Positions 1 through 8,485 are shown, numbered from the stretch's first letter. The stretch: 64,000 nt of DNA from DAOUMF01 sp034408935 (GCA_034408935.1 DAOUMV010000003.1:1-64000), one strand, 5' to 3'. Program-made: numbers and translations. Notes: a model not told the origin generated them from the letters alone.

Positions 1-136
1 GGTACTGCCACTCCAACTGAATGTGGCTCAGGGGAACGTCGTGCGGCATGTGCAGAAAGGGCATCCCTTCCCCTAACGTCCAGAAGGCGATACTCACTCC
101 GTCCTTGGTCTGGGCGTACTGGATGCGTGGCTCCAT
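1..136 (-). CDS. alpha/beta hydrolase-like protein, N-terminal part only
   Basis: Only the first 45 codons are inside the window; the gene runs off the left edge. It begins at an ATG (136-134) and reads MEPRIQYAQTKDGVSIAFWT followed by LGEGMPFLHMP. That opening (a self-description of substrate entry, then a short strand and a Gly-rich turn before HMP) is typical of alpha/beta-fold hydrolases, including those fused to LuxR or cyclase domains in Chloroflexota. No catalytic residue is visible in the fragment, so substrate and fusion partners are unknown. A good promoter lies just upstream. Confidence 0.5.
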   Translation of the reverse strand, partial: MEPRIQYAQTKDGVSIAFWTLGEGMPFLHMPHDVPLSHIQLEWQY

Positions 137-175
137 GATCCGTCAGCCCCCGTAACGAAAACGAACGGCAAGCCA

Positions 176-203
176 AGCATACTCCCGTAGGCGCGGTTGT
201 CAA
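176..203 (-). promoter_or_regulatory. promoter of the left-edge hydrolase gene
   Basis: On the minus strand a perfect -35 TTGACA (203-198) is followed after 16 bases by TATGCT (181-176). The predicted start of transcription is about 33 bases before the ATG at 136. Confidence 0.55.
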
Positions 204-243
204 ATCGGAGGGTCCAGGGTAGCGTCGGGCTGAACCGCCGCGG

Positions 244-1518
244 CTACAGCCGCAGCAGGGGCGCGAAGCGCTTGACCGAGCGGTAGGGCCCGACCACGGC
301 CAGGTGCAGCCTCTCCCCCACCAGCAGCTCCCGGGCCACCCGCTGTGCGTCCTCCAGCGTCACCGCCTCCATCTCGGCGATGGCTTCGTCGATGCTGTTG
401 ACCTTGCCCAGGAGGAGTTCCTGGCCTCCCAGCCAGCCCGAGACGGCGCGGGTGTCCTCCATGCGCAGCAGCAGCCTCCCCTTGGACAGCTCCCGCGCCT
501 TGGTCAACTCCTCGGACGAGAGGCCCTGGTCGCGCAGGCGGGCCATCTCCTCTAGGATGATCTGGACCGTCTCCACCGCCCTCTGGGGGTCGACGCCAGC
601 GTAGACGGTGAAGGCGCCGGTGTCCCGGAAGTGGGAGACGTAGGAGTGGACATCGTAGACCAGCGCCCGCTTCTCTCGCAGCTCCATGAACAGGCGCGAC
701 GACATCCCCTCGCCCAGGATGATGGAGAGGAAGGAGAGTGGGTAGCGGTCCGGGTGGCTGAGGGGGAGGCCCCGGACGGCGAGTTCCATGTGGGCCTGCT
801 CCGTCTTCTTGTAGCGGAGGCCACAGCGGGGGCCGTCGCCGTCGCTGGCCGGGAACCAGCGGCTGGGGGTGCCGGCCTCCCAGTCGCCGATGGCCGGCCA
901 GATGGAGTCCACCGTCCGCTGGTGGTCGATGTCGCCGGCCAGGCCGACGACGACGTTGTTGGCCACGTACTGGCGGCGCAGGTACTCGGTGGCCATCTGT
1001 GGAGTCAGGGTCGAGACGGACTGGGGCGTGCCCGCCACGTCCCGGCCCAGGGGCTGGTCAGGCCAGAGGGTGGCGTCCAGCAGGAGATCGGCGAGCTGCT
1101 GGGGGGAATCGGCCACCATCGCCAGCTCCTCCAGCACCACCCGGCGCTCCTTCTCGAAATCGCTGGGGTTCAGCAAGGGATTACGCACCAGGTCGACGAG
1201 CACATCTAGGGCCAGGTCAAGATGGGGCCGCGCTACCTTCACGTAGTAGACGGTGAGCTCCCGGTCGGTGCCGCCGTTCATCACGCCGCCCACGCCGTCG
1301 ATCGCCTCGGCGATCTCCTTGGCGGAGGGCCGCTTGCTGGAGCCCTTGAACAGCAGGTGCTCCAGGAAGTGCGAGAGGCCGGCCTCCTCGTCGCGCTCGT
1401 AGCGGGAGCCGGTGCCGATGTACAGGGAGATGGACGCGGAGAGCGCGGCGGGCATGGTGGAGGTGAGGACGCGGACGCCGTTGGGGAGGACAGTGCGCCG
1501 GTAGAACTCGTTGTCCAT
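244..1518 (-). CDS. M16 family zinc metallopeptidase
   Basis: A 424-residue insulinase/processing-peptidase-type protease. The inverted zinc motif HxxEH is at residues 50-54 (SHFLEH), with an acidic helix (VVLEELAMVADSP) near residue 130 that fits the third metal ligand. The length matches single-chain bacterial M16B enzymes of about 410-430 residues, and the C-terminal half carries the usual inactive-repeat features such as GEGMSSRLFMELREK. M16B proteins degrade peptides and probably work in the cytoplasm or at the membrane; no signal peptide is seen. The gene starts at ATG 1518 and has its own promoter and a structured leader. It is unrelated to the genes on either side. Confidence 0.9.
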   Translation of the reverse strand: MDNEFYRRTVLPNGVRVLTSTMPAALSASISLYIGTGSRYERDEEAGLSHFLEHLLFKGSSKRPSAKEIAEAIDGVGGVMNGGTDRELTVYYVKVARPHLDLALDVLVDLVRNPLLNPSDFEKERRVVLEELAMVADSPQQLADLLLDATLWPDQPLGRDVAGTPQSVSTLTPQMATEYLRRQYVANNVVVGLAGDIDHQRTVDSIWPAIGDWEAGTPSRWFPASDGDGPRCGLRYKKTEQAHMELAVRGLPLSHPDRYPLSFLSIILGEGMSSRLFMELREKRALVYDVHSYVSHFRDTGAFTVYAGVDPQRAVETVQIILEEMARLRDQGLSSEELTKARELSKGRLLLRMEDTRAVSGWLGGQELLLGKVNSIDEAIAEMEAVTLEDAQRVARELLVGERLHLAVVGPYRSVKRFAPLLRL

Positions 1519-1535
1519 GGGACCGCTGACAAACT

Positions 1536-1581
1536 GCGGCGAGCCGCTGATAGCAGTCCGCCTGAGGCGGGGGCTCGCCGC
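1536..1581 (-). other. nested stem-loop in the leader of the M16 peptidase gene
   Basis: A perfect 10-bp stem (1536-1545 with 1572-1581) encloses a second perfect hairpin, CCGCCTGAGGCGG at 1558-1570. It lies between the predicted transcription start (about 1595) and the ATG at 1518, so it would be transcribed. The inner palindrome belongs to a dispersed CCGCC-N3-GGCGG family seen elsewhere in the window, so this may be a repeat insertion rather than a regulator. Confidence 0.45.
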
Positions 1582-1601
1582 GATGGCCGGTGTCCAGGGT
1601 C

Positions 1602-1631
1602 AGTGTAGGCCAGTGTCGCGGCCGGCGTCAA
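1602..1631 (-). promoter_or_regulatory. promoter of the M16 peptidase gene
   Basis: Minus-strand TTGACG (1631-1626), an 18-base spacer and TACACT (1607-1602). Confidence 0.45.
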
Positions 1632-1677
1632 CGCGGTAGCCGCGCGGACGGAGGCGTGGCACTGGAGGCTGTAGGAG

Positions 1678-2301
1678 CTACCAAGCCGCTGGTTTGGTTA
1701 TGGTGCCTTTCGCGTCCGAAAGTCGCGTCGGCAATTGGCTGGCCCTTAGAACGCCCTGTCTGAGAGGACGGTAGAACGATGCTGCCTGACGCAACGCATG
1801 GCTGGTGGTCTGCTGAGGATTGACGACCCCAACGGGCACGCCGAACTTGGCACGAACCATTCTGATGGGCTCCACGAGATCAGAATCGTTGGAGACGACG
1901 AGCGCCATTTCGCAGTCCCCATCGAATGCGTCAAGAAGTAGGTAGGCAGCCAAGTTCACATCCGACCCCTTTTCCTCTGTTTTCATGACTTCGACGGTTC
2001 GAGGGCCTCTGCGGGGTGGCCTGGCGAGCGGCATCCGCGTCGCCTTGGATAGGAAGTGGCCGTAATGAACGGTGAGACCAGGAATCGTCTCGAGAGCCCG
2101 AATATAGGTCTGTTGCCGTTGGGGCGCCCGGGGGTCAGTCGGCCTCGCTTGAATTCGAGCCGTGAAGTACCTAACGCGGTGGACTTGATGCCTTGGTAGA
2201 AGCTTTTCGCTGAGCAGTCGCGGATCAAGCCATCGAAACGGTGTGTCCTTGATGCATCCGTAGTACAGATTGAATGCGTCGATATAGACGTTCGCTTTCA
2301 T
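1678..2301 (-). CDS. NYN domain (LabA/DUF88-type) putative nuclease
   Basis: A 207-residue protein starting at ATG 2301 (MKANVYIDAFNLYYG). The reading frame is open further upstream, but the extra residues carry no recognisable domain and would cross the promoter. The NYN/PIN-like acidic residues are visible: Asp in YIDAFN near the N terminus, Asp in the EEKGSDVNLAAYLL segment, and SNDSDL before the last strand. The family consists of metal-dependent ribonucleases, but the substrate of this group is usually unknown. It stands alone with a strong promoter. Bacterial homologues are often scattered accessory genes; no toxin or defence partner is adjacent. Confidence 0.8.
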   Translation of the reverse strand: MKANVYIDAFNLYYGCIKDTPFRWLDPRLLSEKLLPRHQVHRVRYFTARIQARPTDPRAPQRQQTYIRALETIPGLTVHYGHFLSKATRMPLARPPRRGPRTVEVMKTEEKGSDVNLAAYLLLDAFDGDCEMALVVSNDSDLVEPIRMVRAKFGVPVGVVNPQQTTSHALRQAASFYRPLRQGVLRASQLPTRLSDAKGTITKPAAW

Positions 2302-2373
2302 TGTCAAAAGAAGCTGAGGCCGCCTTTCGACGGCCTCGCGCCCTGCCGCCGAGGCGACAGGGGGATTACGTGT

Positions 2374-2401
2374 ATAGTATAGCATTTTCGCACCATGTCA
2401 A
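2374..2401 (-). promoter_or_regulatory. promoter of the NYN-domain gene
   Basis: Minus-strand TTGACA (2401-2396), a 16-base spacer and TACTAT (2379-2374) give a transcription start about 65 bases before the ATG at 2301. An overlapping TATACT with a 14-base spacer is less likely. Confidence 0.6.
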
Positions 2402-2481
2402 CACCTTGGATGGCATGCCAGGGGTTCATGGTGGAGCAGGTGGGTGCGAAGGCGATGATACTCGTCGCTTTGGGTTGGCGG

Positions 2482-3123
2482 CTAGGACGACTCCCACAGG
2501 ACGTCGCCGTGGAGGTCCGGTGGGTGGGGACGGGAGGCGAAGACGGCGTACTCCTGGCGCGACTGCTCGATGGTGGTGTTGTCGCCGTGGCCGGGCAGGA
2601 CGAGGGTGTCGCCGGGGAGGGTGTACAGACGCTCGGTGATGGAGGCGATGTTCTGCTGCAGTTCCTGGGGGCTTTCGGAGTGGCCGGGGCCGCCGGGGAA
2701 CAGGGTGTCGCCGGCGATGAGGTGGCGCCCCACCAGGAAGCAGCAGCTTCCGGGGGTGTGCCCCGGCGTGTGGATCACCTGGAGGCTCAGCCTTCCCACG
2801 GCCAGGCGGTCGCCGTCGGCCAGGGGGCGGTCGATCTTCTCCGCGGGCATCATCACCTCGGCCGGATGGCAGAAGACGGGGGCGTCGGTGGCCCCCTTCA
2901 CGAGGTCGTAGTCCGGCCAGTGGTCGGGATGGGTGTGCGTGAGGAGGACGGCAACGACTCGCAGGTCGCCGATGGCCTCCAGCGTCTGGGAACTCTCGAC
3001 AGGCATATCCACGATGACCGCCTCCGCCGCGTCGCGGTCGGCGACGACGTAGGCGTTGTTGGCGTAGGGCCCCAGGGGCCCCACCTTGGTGAGCTGTAGC
3101 CTGCCGTCTTCGAATACCTCCAT
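2482..3123 (-). CDS. metallo-beta-lactamase-fold hydrolase (glyoxalase II-like)
   Basis: A 213-residue single-domain protein. The metal motif HxHxDH is at residues 63-68 (THTHPDH), followed by HTPGHTPGS near residue 131, the GDTLF aspartate and LPGHGD near the end. This order and length match small glyoxalase II-like thioesterases and hydrolases with two metal ions. The frame is open further upstream, but ATG 3123 (MEVFEDGRL) is where family-like sequence begins and AAGGAGG lies just before it. It is divergent from the acetyltransferase at 3176 with only 52 bases between them, so both promoters must be in or across that short gap. Confidence 0.85.
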   Translation of the reverse strand: MEVFEDGRLQLTKVGPLGPYANNAYVVADRDAAEAVIVDMPVESSQTLEAIGDLRVVAVLLTHTHPDHWPDYDLVKGATDAPVFCHPAEVMMPAEKIDRPLADGDRLAVGRLSLQVIHTPGHTPGSCCFLVGRHLIAGDTLFPGGPGHSESPQELQQNIASITERLYTLPGDTLVLPGHGDNTTIEQSRQEYAVFASRPHPPDLHGDVLWESS

Positions 3124-3175
3124 GCGCGCCTCCTTGTTCCGCCAGTTCGGCTGCTCATGATACCATGACCCCGCC

Positions 3176-3724
3176 TTGATATCGGAGAGCGTCCTCGTTG
3201 GGGAGCGAGTGCGCCTGCGGCCGCCGACGGAGCAGGACCTGCCCCTGTTCGTGCGCTGGCTGAACGACCCCGAGGTGCGATACTGGCTGAGTATGGCAGA
3301 CGGTCCCGAGTTCACCCTGGAATCGGAGCGGGAGTGGTATGAGGAGATGCGCGCGGACCCCGCCCAGGTGATCTGGTGCATCGAGACGGAGGAGGGGCAG
3401 CCCATCGGCAACCTGGGGCTGCGCGCCATCGACGAGGCGCAGGGGCGAGCGACGCTTGGCATCGCCATCTGCGAGAAAGACTTCTGGGGCCGGGGCTACG
3501 GCACCGAGGCGATAAGGCAGGTGCTGCGCTACGCTTTCACGGAGTTGGGCCTGCGTCGCGTCGCACTCGGAACCGATGAAGACAACCTGCGCGGTATCCG
3601 CTGCTACGAGAAGTGCGGCTTCGTGCGGGAGGGGCTGCTACGCGCCTACCGCGTGCGGCGGGGCCGGCCGGTGGATGGCGTGGTCATGGCCGTCCTGCGA
3701 CAGGAGTGGGAGGGGCATGCCTGA
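3176..3724 (+). CDS. GNAT family N-acetyltransferase (RimJ/RimL type)
   Basis: A 182-residue acetyltransferase of the RimJ/RimL-like group. It opens with VGERVRLRPPTEQDLP, carries the acetyl-CoA loop around GRGYGTEAIRQVL, and has the C-terminal NLRGIRCYEKCGFVREG segment typical of the family. The only sensible start is TTG 3176, since an ATG 11 bases earlier is out of frame and stops at once. The acceptor could be a protein N terminus or a small amine. Two perfect hairpins follow the stop codon. Confidence 0.85.
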   Translation: MISESVLVGERVRLRPPTEQDLPLFVRWLNDPEVRYWLSMADGPEFTLESEREWYEEMRADPAQVIWCIETEEGQPIGNLGLRAIDEAQGRATLGIAICEKDFWGRGYGTEAIRQVLRYAFTELGLRRVALGTDEDNLRGIRCYEKCGFVREGLLRAYRVRRGRPVDGVVMAVLRQEWEGHA

Positions 3725-3730
3725 CCTAGC

Positions 3731-3785
3731 CCGCGCATTGAAATGCGCGGCTTCTACTTGCGGAGCCGCCGAATTCATTCGGCGG
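3731..3785. repeat. pair of perfect 9-bp hairpins after the GNAT gene
   Basis: Two palindromes lie in tandem: CCGCGCATT (3731-3739) with AATGCGCGG (3742-3750), and CCGCCGAAT (3766-3774) with ATTCGGCGG (3777-3785), each with a 2-base centre. Both have A/T-rich inner and G/C-rich outer halves and there is no T-run, so they look like REP-type palindromes rather than a terminator. They separate the GNAT gene from the downstream hydrolase gene. Confidence 0.6.
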
Positions 3786-3838
3786 GCTGGTTCTATCCAA
3801 CCTTCACCATCCAACCGCCATCCTCCTGGAGGTTTCCC

Positions 3839-4753
3839 GTGGAGATAACCCCGCGCATCCACTCCATCCCGGCGCAGACGGCGTTCTACACCGGGCCTCA
3901 GGCTCCCAACGTCTACCTGGTGGCCGACGGCGGCGAGGGCGCCCTCGTCGACAGCGGCTTCGGCGACGAGCAGTCAGTCAAGGCTCGGCTGGACTACCTG
4001 CGGGAGCGGCCGGGGATCAGGCTGCGCTACATCGTCCTCACGCATCACCACTTCGACCACTCCGGCGGCGCCCATCAGCTTCGCCAGGCCACCGGGGCCG
4101 AGATTGCGATGCACGCCCAGGAGGAGCAGTTGCTGCGCGACTGGCAGAGAGACATCCCTCAGGATGTCGATGTCCCCACTGACCAGCAGGCTATAGCGGA
4201 GCAGATCCGGCGGTTCCGCCAACAGGCAGCGGAGGCGGTTCCGGATGCCGCCATCACCGACGGCGCCGTGCTCAGCGTAGGCGGCCTCACCCTGGAGGTG
4301 GTGCACACGCCGGGCCACACCCTGGGCTCCGTCTGCATCTACGTCGGCGAGGAGCGGGCGCTGTTCACCGGGGACACGGCACTGGGGCTGGGCACGGTGG
4401 CCATCTCGCCGCCGCCCCACGGCGACATGCGCCTCTATCTCGAGTCGTTGGAGCGGCTCAAGGGGTACGATGCTGCCCTGATGCTGCCCGGCCACGGCCG
4501 GCCGGTGCAGGAGGTGGCCCGCAAGCTCCAGGAGCTTATCGATCACCGGCGGGAGCGGGAGGAGCAGGTCTTGGGCCTGCTGGCGGACGGCAAGACCACC
4601 TCTCGGGCGATGCTGGCGGCGATCTACCCGGAGTTGGACCGGCGCATCGTGCCTATGGCCGTGCGCCAGATCGAGGCCCATCTGGCCAAGTTGGCCGAGG
4701 AGCGCCGCGTGGAGCGGGGCGGCGAGGGGGAGTGGAGGCTGCGGTCTATCTGA
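3839..4753 (+). CDS. metallo-beta-lactamase-fold hydrolase with C-terminal winged helix (LACTB2-like)
   Basis: A 304-residue protein if it starts at GTG 3839 (VEITPRIHSIPAQ), which has GGAGG eight bases upstream. An earlier ATG at 3743 would translate through the hairpins and is unlikely. The metal motif HxHxDH is at residues 69-74 (HHHFDH), then HTPGHTLGS, FTGDTALG and LPGHGRP. The last 60 residues (EREEQVLGLLADGKT to the end) resemble the small winged-helix tail of LACTB2/RNase-like relatives. It may hydrolyse an ester, a thioester or RNA; the sequence does not decide. The downstream gene begins 8 bases after the stop. Confidence 0.85.
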   Translation: MEITPRIHSIPAQTAFYTGPQAPNVYLVADGGEGALVDSGFGDEQSVKARLDYLRERPGIRLRYIVLTHHHFDHSGGAHQLRQATGAEIAMHAQEEQLLRDWQRDIPQDVDVPTDQQAIAEQIRRFRQQAAEAVPDAAITDGAVLSVGGLTLEVVHTPGHTLGSVCIYVGEERALFTGDTALGLGTVAISPPPHGDMRLYLESLERLKGYDAALMLPGHGRPVQEVARKLQELIDHRREREEQVLGLLADGKTTSRAMLAAIYPELDRRIVPMAVRQIEAHLAKLAEERRVERGGEGEWRLRSI

Positions 4754-4761
4754 GCGGTCCG

Positions 4762-5307
4762 ATGAAGAAGCACCGCCCGCCCGCACTCATCGACGGATGG
4801 CTCGGGCCCGAAGCCCGCCTGTTGGAACGACACGAATCACCTGTCGCTGCGCCGCCCGAACGAGTCGCCGAGGCGGTACAGCAGGTCAGGCTGACGGATA
4901 TGCCCATCGTGCGACTCCTTATCTTCATGCGCGGCATCCGCCACTCCAAAGAGATGACGCTGCGGGAGTTCTTCAGCACCCCACCGTTCCTGATCCTTGA
5001 GGAAGCGCCAGCGCAGGAGGTCGTCATTGGCGACGCGGGCCGGCCCTGGCGTCTCCGAGAGCGCCCTTCCACGCCCGATCCTGATCAGTTCCGCGCCCCC
5101 GGACAGCCGGGCACGATGCACGTGATCGCCAACTTGCGGGTGGACGCGACAGAGAACGGCTCGCTTATCTCGACGGAAACGTGGGCTGAGACGTTTGGCT
5201 GCCGCGCCCGCTGGTTGTTCGGGGCGTATTGGCTGATCGTTGGGCCGTTCAGCGCCCTTATCCGTCGCGAGTTTCTGCGGGCTGCACGAAAAAAGGCCCA
5301 ACAGTAG
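4762..5307 (+). CDS. conserved hypothetical protein, SRPBCC-like
   Basis: A 181-residue protein of unknown function. ATG 4762 (MKKHRPPALIDGW) is preferred over the ATG at 4732, which overlaps the upstream gene. The pattern fits helix-grip (SRPBCC-like) proteins: an N-terminal substrate-entry segment, a long middle region with alternating strands (TMHVIANLRVD, GSLISTETWAE) and a C-terminal amphipathic helix WLFGAYWLIVGPFSALIRRE. This is pattern recognition, not an identified family. It probably shares a transcript with the metallo-hydrolase upstream. Confidence 0.55.
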   Translation: MKKHRPPALIDGWLGPEARLLERHESPVAAPPERVAEAVQQVRLTDMPIVRLLIFMRGIRHSKEMTLREFFSTPPFLILEEAPAQEVVIGDAGRPWRLRERPSTPDPDQFRAPGQPGTMHVIANLRVDATENGSLISTETWAETFGCRARWLFGAYWLIVGPFSALIRREFLRAARKKAQQ

Positions 5308-5310
5308 CCT

Positions 5311-5337
5311 TTGCGTCGGAGAAAAGAAGTTTATAAT
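5311..5337 (+). promoter_or_regulatory. lysA promoter
   Basis: A perfect TATAAT (5332-5337) is preceded after 15 bases by TTGCGT (5311-5316). Transcription would start about 23 bases before the TTG start codon. There is no room for a lysine riboswitch. Confidence 0.5.
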
Positions 5338-5366
5338 CGGCTCACATCATGTAGGAGGCGATCCTG

Positions 5367-6704
5367 TTGGCGAAGGCGACCGAAATGCCCCTGGCCCCCA
5401 TCCTCCCCCTCACGGCTGCCGTGAACGAGGCCGGGCACCTGACCCTGGGTGGCTGCGACGCCGTGGATCTGGCGCGGGATTTCGGCACCCCCCTCTACGT
5501 CTTCGACGAAGAGACGCTGCGCCGCCAGTGCCGAGAGTTTCAGTCGCAGTTCCGCTCCCGTCACCCGGATACGGTGGTGGCCTACGCCGCCAAGGCCTAC
5601 CTGGGGCGAGCCCTCGCCGCCATCCTCGCCGACGAGGGAATGGCCCTGGACGTAGTCTCCGGCGGCGAGCTGGCTATCGCCGCATCGGTGAGCTTCCCGC
5701 CGGAGCGCATCTACTTCCACGGCAACAACAAGTCGGAGGCGGAGCTGCGGGAGGCGCTGGACTATGGCGTCGGCCGCGTCGTCATCGACAACTTCCACGA
5801 GATGCAGCTCCTCAACGGGTTGGCCCAGGGAGCTCGACAGCGCCAGCCCGTGCTGCTGCGCCTTTCGCCGGGAATCGATCCCCATACTCACGCCCACACC
5901 ACCACGGGCACCCTGGACAGCAAGTTCGGCATCCCCCTGGCCACCGGCCAGGGCGAGGCGGCCGTCCACCAGGCGCTGGAGATGCCCGGCCTGGAGTTGA
6001 TGGGCTTGCACGTCCACCTGGGCTCGCCCATCTCCGATATCGAGCCCTACCGCCAGGCCGTGCGCGTAGTGCTGGCGTTCGCTAGCAAGATGGGGCGGAA
6101 GCACGGTCTGAAGCTGGAAGAGTTCAGCCCCGGCGGCGGGTTCGCGGTGCAGTACGTGCAGGGCCAGGCGGCGCCCACCGTGGCGCAGTACGCCGAGGCG
6201 ATAGTCTCCGTGCTGGCGGACACCTGCCAGGAGCATGGTCTGCCCATGCCCAGGCTCATCATCGAGCCCGGGCGATCGATCGTGGCGCGGGCGGCGGTGG
6301 CGTTGTACACCGTGGGGGCGTCCAAGGACGTGGCGGGAGTGCGGCGTTTCGTCTCCGTGGACGGTGGCATGGCGGATAACGTCCGCCCACCGTTGTACGG
6401 GTCGCAGTACTCGGCGCTGGTGGCTAACAAGGCGCTGGAGACGCGGCGAGAGACGGTCACCATCGCCGGCTGCTATTGCGAGTCGGGGGACTTTCTGATG
6501 CGGGACGCCGAGCTGCCACCTCTGGAGGCAGGCGACCTCCTGGCGATGGCCACGGCGGGGGCCTACGCCCTGCCCCTGGCAAGCAACTACAACGCCTCCC
6601 TCCGCCCGGCGCTGGTGCTTGTCAGGGACGGCGAGGCGACGCTCATCCGCCGCCGCGAGACCTACGAGGACCTGATGCGCGCCGACGTCTGGCCCCTGGA
6701 GTAG
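5367..6704 (+). CDS. lysA: diaminopimelate decarboxylase
   Basis: A 445-residue PLP enzyme for the last step of lysine synthesis, meso-diaminopimelate to lysine and CO2. The PLP lysine is K76 in YAAKAYLGR. Further family marks are HVHLGSPI, the Gly-rich FSPGGGFAV, EPGRSIVARA, and the active-site GCYCESGD loop of the other subunit. The start is TTG 5367 with AGGAGG seven to eight bases upstream; the next in-frame ATG (MPLAPI) is six codons in and also possible. The length fits LysA (about 420-450). The neighbours are not lysine genes. Confidence 0.93.
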   Translation: MAKATEMPLAPILPLTAAVNEAGHLTLGGCDAVDLARDFGTPLYVFDEETLRRQCREFQSQFRSRHPDTVVAYAAKAYLGRALAAILADEGMALDVVSGGELAIAASVSFPPERIYFHGNNKSEAELREALDYGVGRVVIDNFHEMQLLNGLAQGARQRQPVLLRLSPGIDPHTHAHTTTGTLDSKFGIPLATGQGEAAVHQALEMPGLELMGLHVHLGSPISDIEPYRQAVRVVLAFASKMGRKHGLKLEEFSPGGGFAVQYVQGQAAPTVAQYAEAIVSVLADTCQEHGLPMPRLIIEPGRSIVARAAVALYTVGASKDVAGVRRFVSVDGGMADNVRPPLYGSQYSALVANKALETRRETVTIAGCYCESGDFLMRDAELPPLEAGDLLAMATAGAYALPLASNYNASLRPALVLVRDGEATLIRRRETYEDLMRADVWPLE

Positions 6705-6721
6705 ATGCCGAACGAGGGGAC

Positions 6722-7441
6722 ATGAAAGCACAAGATTGGTGGGCCCTCATTGAGGCCGACCTTCAGGATGTGCGGCAGACGCGGCGTAATCGCTACCAAG
6801 CGATCTGTCCCCTGCATCAGGGCACGCAGCCGAGTCTGAGCATTGATCTGGAGAAGCATGATGGGGTGTGGTACTGCCACGGGGAGTGCAAACGGGGGGG
6901 CTCCTTGGAAACCCTTGCGATAGAGCTGGGTTGGGTGGAAATGGAAGACGGGCCCGCTCGGATGAGCTGGCTCGATCCTCCGTACGAACATCTGAACGTT
7001 GACCGCGTCACGCCCGTTGCGCTCCGGGTTATCCGCTGGGAGAGAGGCCTCTCCAAGCGTCCGATAGACGACCCGCCTGGCTTTCGGAGCCTTCTGACAA
7101 TCCGCTTTCACGTGCCCCCGGAGGACAAGCCTGACGGCCCGTCCTACTACGACTTCACTAACCTCACTCTCATCATCCGGTTCGACGACATCCTCACGAA
7201 GCTACTCAACCGAGCCAGACTTGAACTAAGAGGTTCGCGACGCCTAGCTCTTCTCTCCGCCATCCTGCCCGGCTTCGCGAGAATGGCACGACGAAAGGAT
7301 GAAAGGATAGGCCGGCTGCTCGCCGTCTTTGATCGTTCGTCCACAGCAACACTTCCGGTCAAGGAGGCTATCACCCTGCGACTCACGCGCCGCGGGCGTG
7401 GACGTGATACCAGATACGACGCGAAGGTTGTGAAGCAATGA
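6722..7441 (+). CDS. stand-alone CHC2 (primase-type) zinc-finger protein
   Basis: A 239-residue protein starting at ATG 6722 after AGGGGAC. Residues 25-60 form a CHC2 zinc finger like the N terminus of DnaG primase: C29-x2-H32 (AICPLHQGTQPSL) and C52-x3-C56 (WYCHGEC) followed by RGGSLETLAI. No Toprim or helicase domain follows. The remaining 170 residues show no family I recognise and are rich in Arg and Leu near the end. The stop overlaps the holB start as ATGA, so the two are translationally coupled. Known CHC2 proteins bind DNA in replication; a replication-linked role is inferred from the finger and the partner. Confidence 0.75.
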   Translation: MKAQDWWALIEADLQDVRQTRRNRYQAICPLHQGTQPSLSIDLEKHDGVWYCHGECKRGGSLETLAIELGWVEMEDGPARMSWLDPPYEHLNVDRVTPVALRVIRWERGLSKRPIDDPPGFRSLLTIRFHVPPEDKPDGPSYYDFTNLTLIIRFDDILTKLLNRARLELRGSRRLALLSAILPGFARMARRKDERIGRLLAVFDRSSTATLPVKEAITLRLTRRGRGRDTRYDAKVVKQ

Positions 7442-8457
7442 CCTGGGGCCTAATCGGCCAGGATCGGGCCGTGGCGGCTCTATCGGGTGCCCTGGCCGCC
7501 GGGCGTGTCGCCCACGCCTACCTCCTCGTCGGGCCGGAGCGCGTGGGAAAGCAAACCCTGGCCCTGAAGCTGGCCCAGGCCCTCAACTGCGAGGACGAAC
7601 AGCCTCCGTGCGACCGCTGTGAGCCTTGCCGCCGCATCGCCGCCGGAATCCACGCCGACGTCCAGACGGTGACGGTGGAGGAGGCTGAGGAGGACGAGAA
7701 GCGGAAGGGGATCCACGTCTCCCAGATACGGGAGCTGGAGCGGGTCACGGCGCTGAAGCCGTTCCAGGGCCGCAGCCGCGTGGTGATTATCGATCCCGCC
7801 GACGAGATGAACGCGTCGGCCCAGAACGCCTTCCTGAAAACGCTGGAGGAGCCGCCGCCGCAGGTCGTCTTCGTCCTGGTGACCGCGGACGAGTCACGCC
7901 TCCTGCCCACGATCCGCTCCCGCTGCCGGCGGCTGGAGCTTCGCCTCCCCTCGGTCGCGGACGTGGAGACCGCCCTGCAGGAGCGGGGCGCGGACGGAGA
8001 GCAGGCGCGGCTTCTGGCGCGGCTGTCGGCGGGCCGCATCGGCTGGGCCCTGGAGGTGGCAGCCGACCCTTCGCTCCTGGAACGACGACGGGAGTCCCTC
8101 TCGCAGGCCGGGGCGTTGGCCTCCATGAGCGTGGCCCAGCGCCTGGAGGTGGCGGAGCGGCTGGCCGGGGAGTACCGGCGCAAGCCGGAGGCGCTCCTCG
8201 CCGAGTTAGATGCTTGGCGCGACTGGTGGCGTGATGTCCTCGTCGTCCAGGCCGGTGCTGAGGACGGAGTCGCCAACGTGGACCGCCTGCCTGACCTCCG
8301 CCGGGACGCGGCCCGCCTCAGGCGGGACGATGTCGCCGCCTTCGTGGGGGCCCTGCAAGAGGCCCGGCGTTACCTCGGGGAGAACGCCCAGCCGCGACTG
8401 GTGATGGAGACGTTGGTGCTGGAGGCGCCGCAGCCCGCGCAGCCGGCGCGACGCTAG
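7438..8457 (+). CDS. holB: DNA polymerase III clamp-loader subunit delta prime
   Basis: A 339-residue AAA+ subunit of the clamp loader. It has a Walker A-like GPERVGKQT (32-40), a four-cysteine zinc module (C51, C58, C61, C64), the hallmark NAFLKTLEEPP and the arginine-finger motif SRC (IRSRCRRLE). It opens and loads the beta clamp together with delta and tau. The length is usual for the family. It starts within the ATGA overlap with the CHC2 gene. A 15-base palindrome (8312-8326) sits inside the coding region near the 3-prime end. DnaX- and HolA-type genes are not in the window. Confidence 0.92.
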   Translation: MTWGLIGQDRAVAALSGALAAGRVAHAYLLVGPERVGKQTLALKLAQALNCEDEQPPCDRCEPCRRIAAGIHADVQTVTVEEAEEDEKRKGIHVSQIRELERVTALKPFQGRSRVVIIDPADEMNASAQNAFLKTLEEPPPQVVFVLVTADESRLLPTIRSRCRRLELRLPSVADVETALQERGADGEQARLLARLSAGRIGWALEVAADPSLLERRRESLSQAGALASMSVAQRLEVAERLAGEYRRKPEALLAELDAWRDWWRDVLVVQAGAEDGVANVDRLPDLRRDAARLRRDDVAAFVGALQEARRYLGENAQPRLVMETLVLEAPQPAQPARR

Positions 8458-8485
8458 ACCGCTTCGCTCTGCCGCACGCGTCTCG

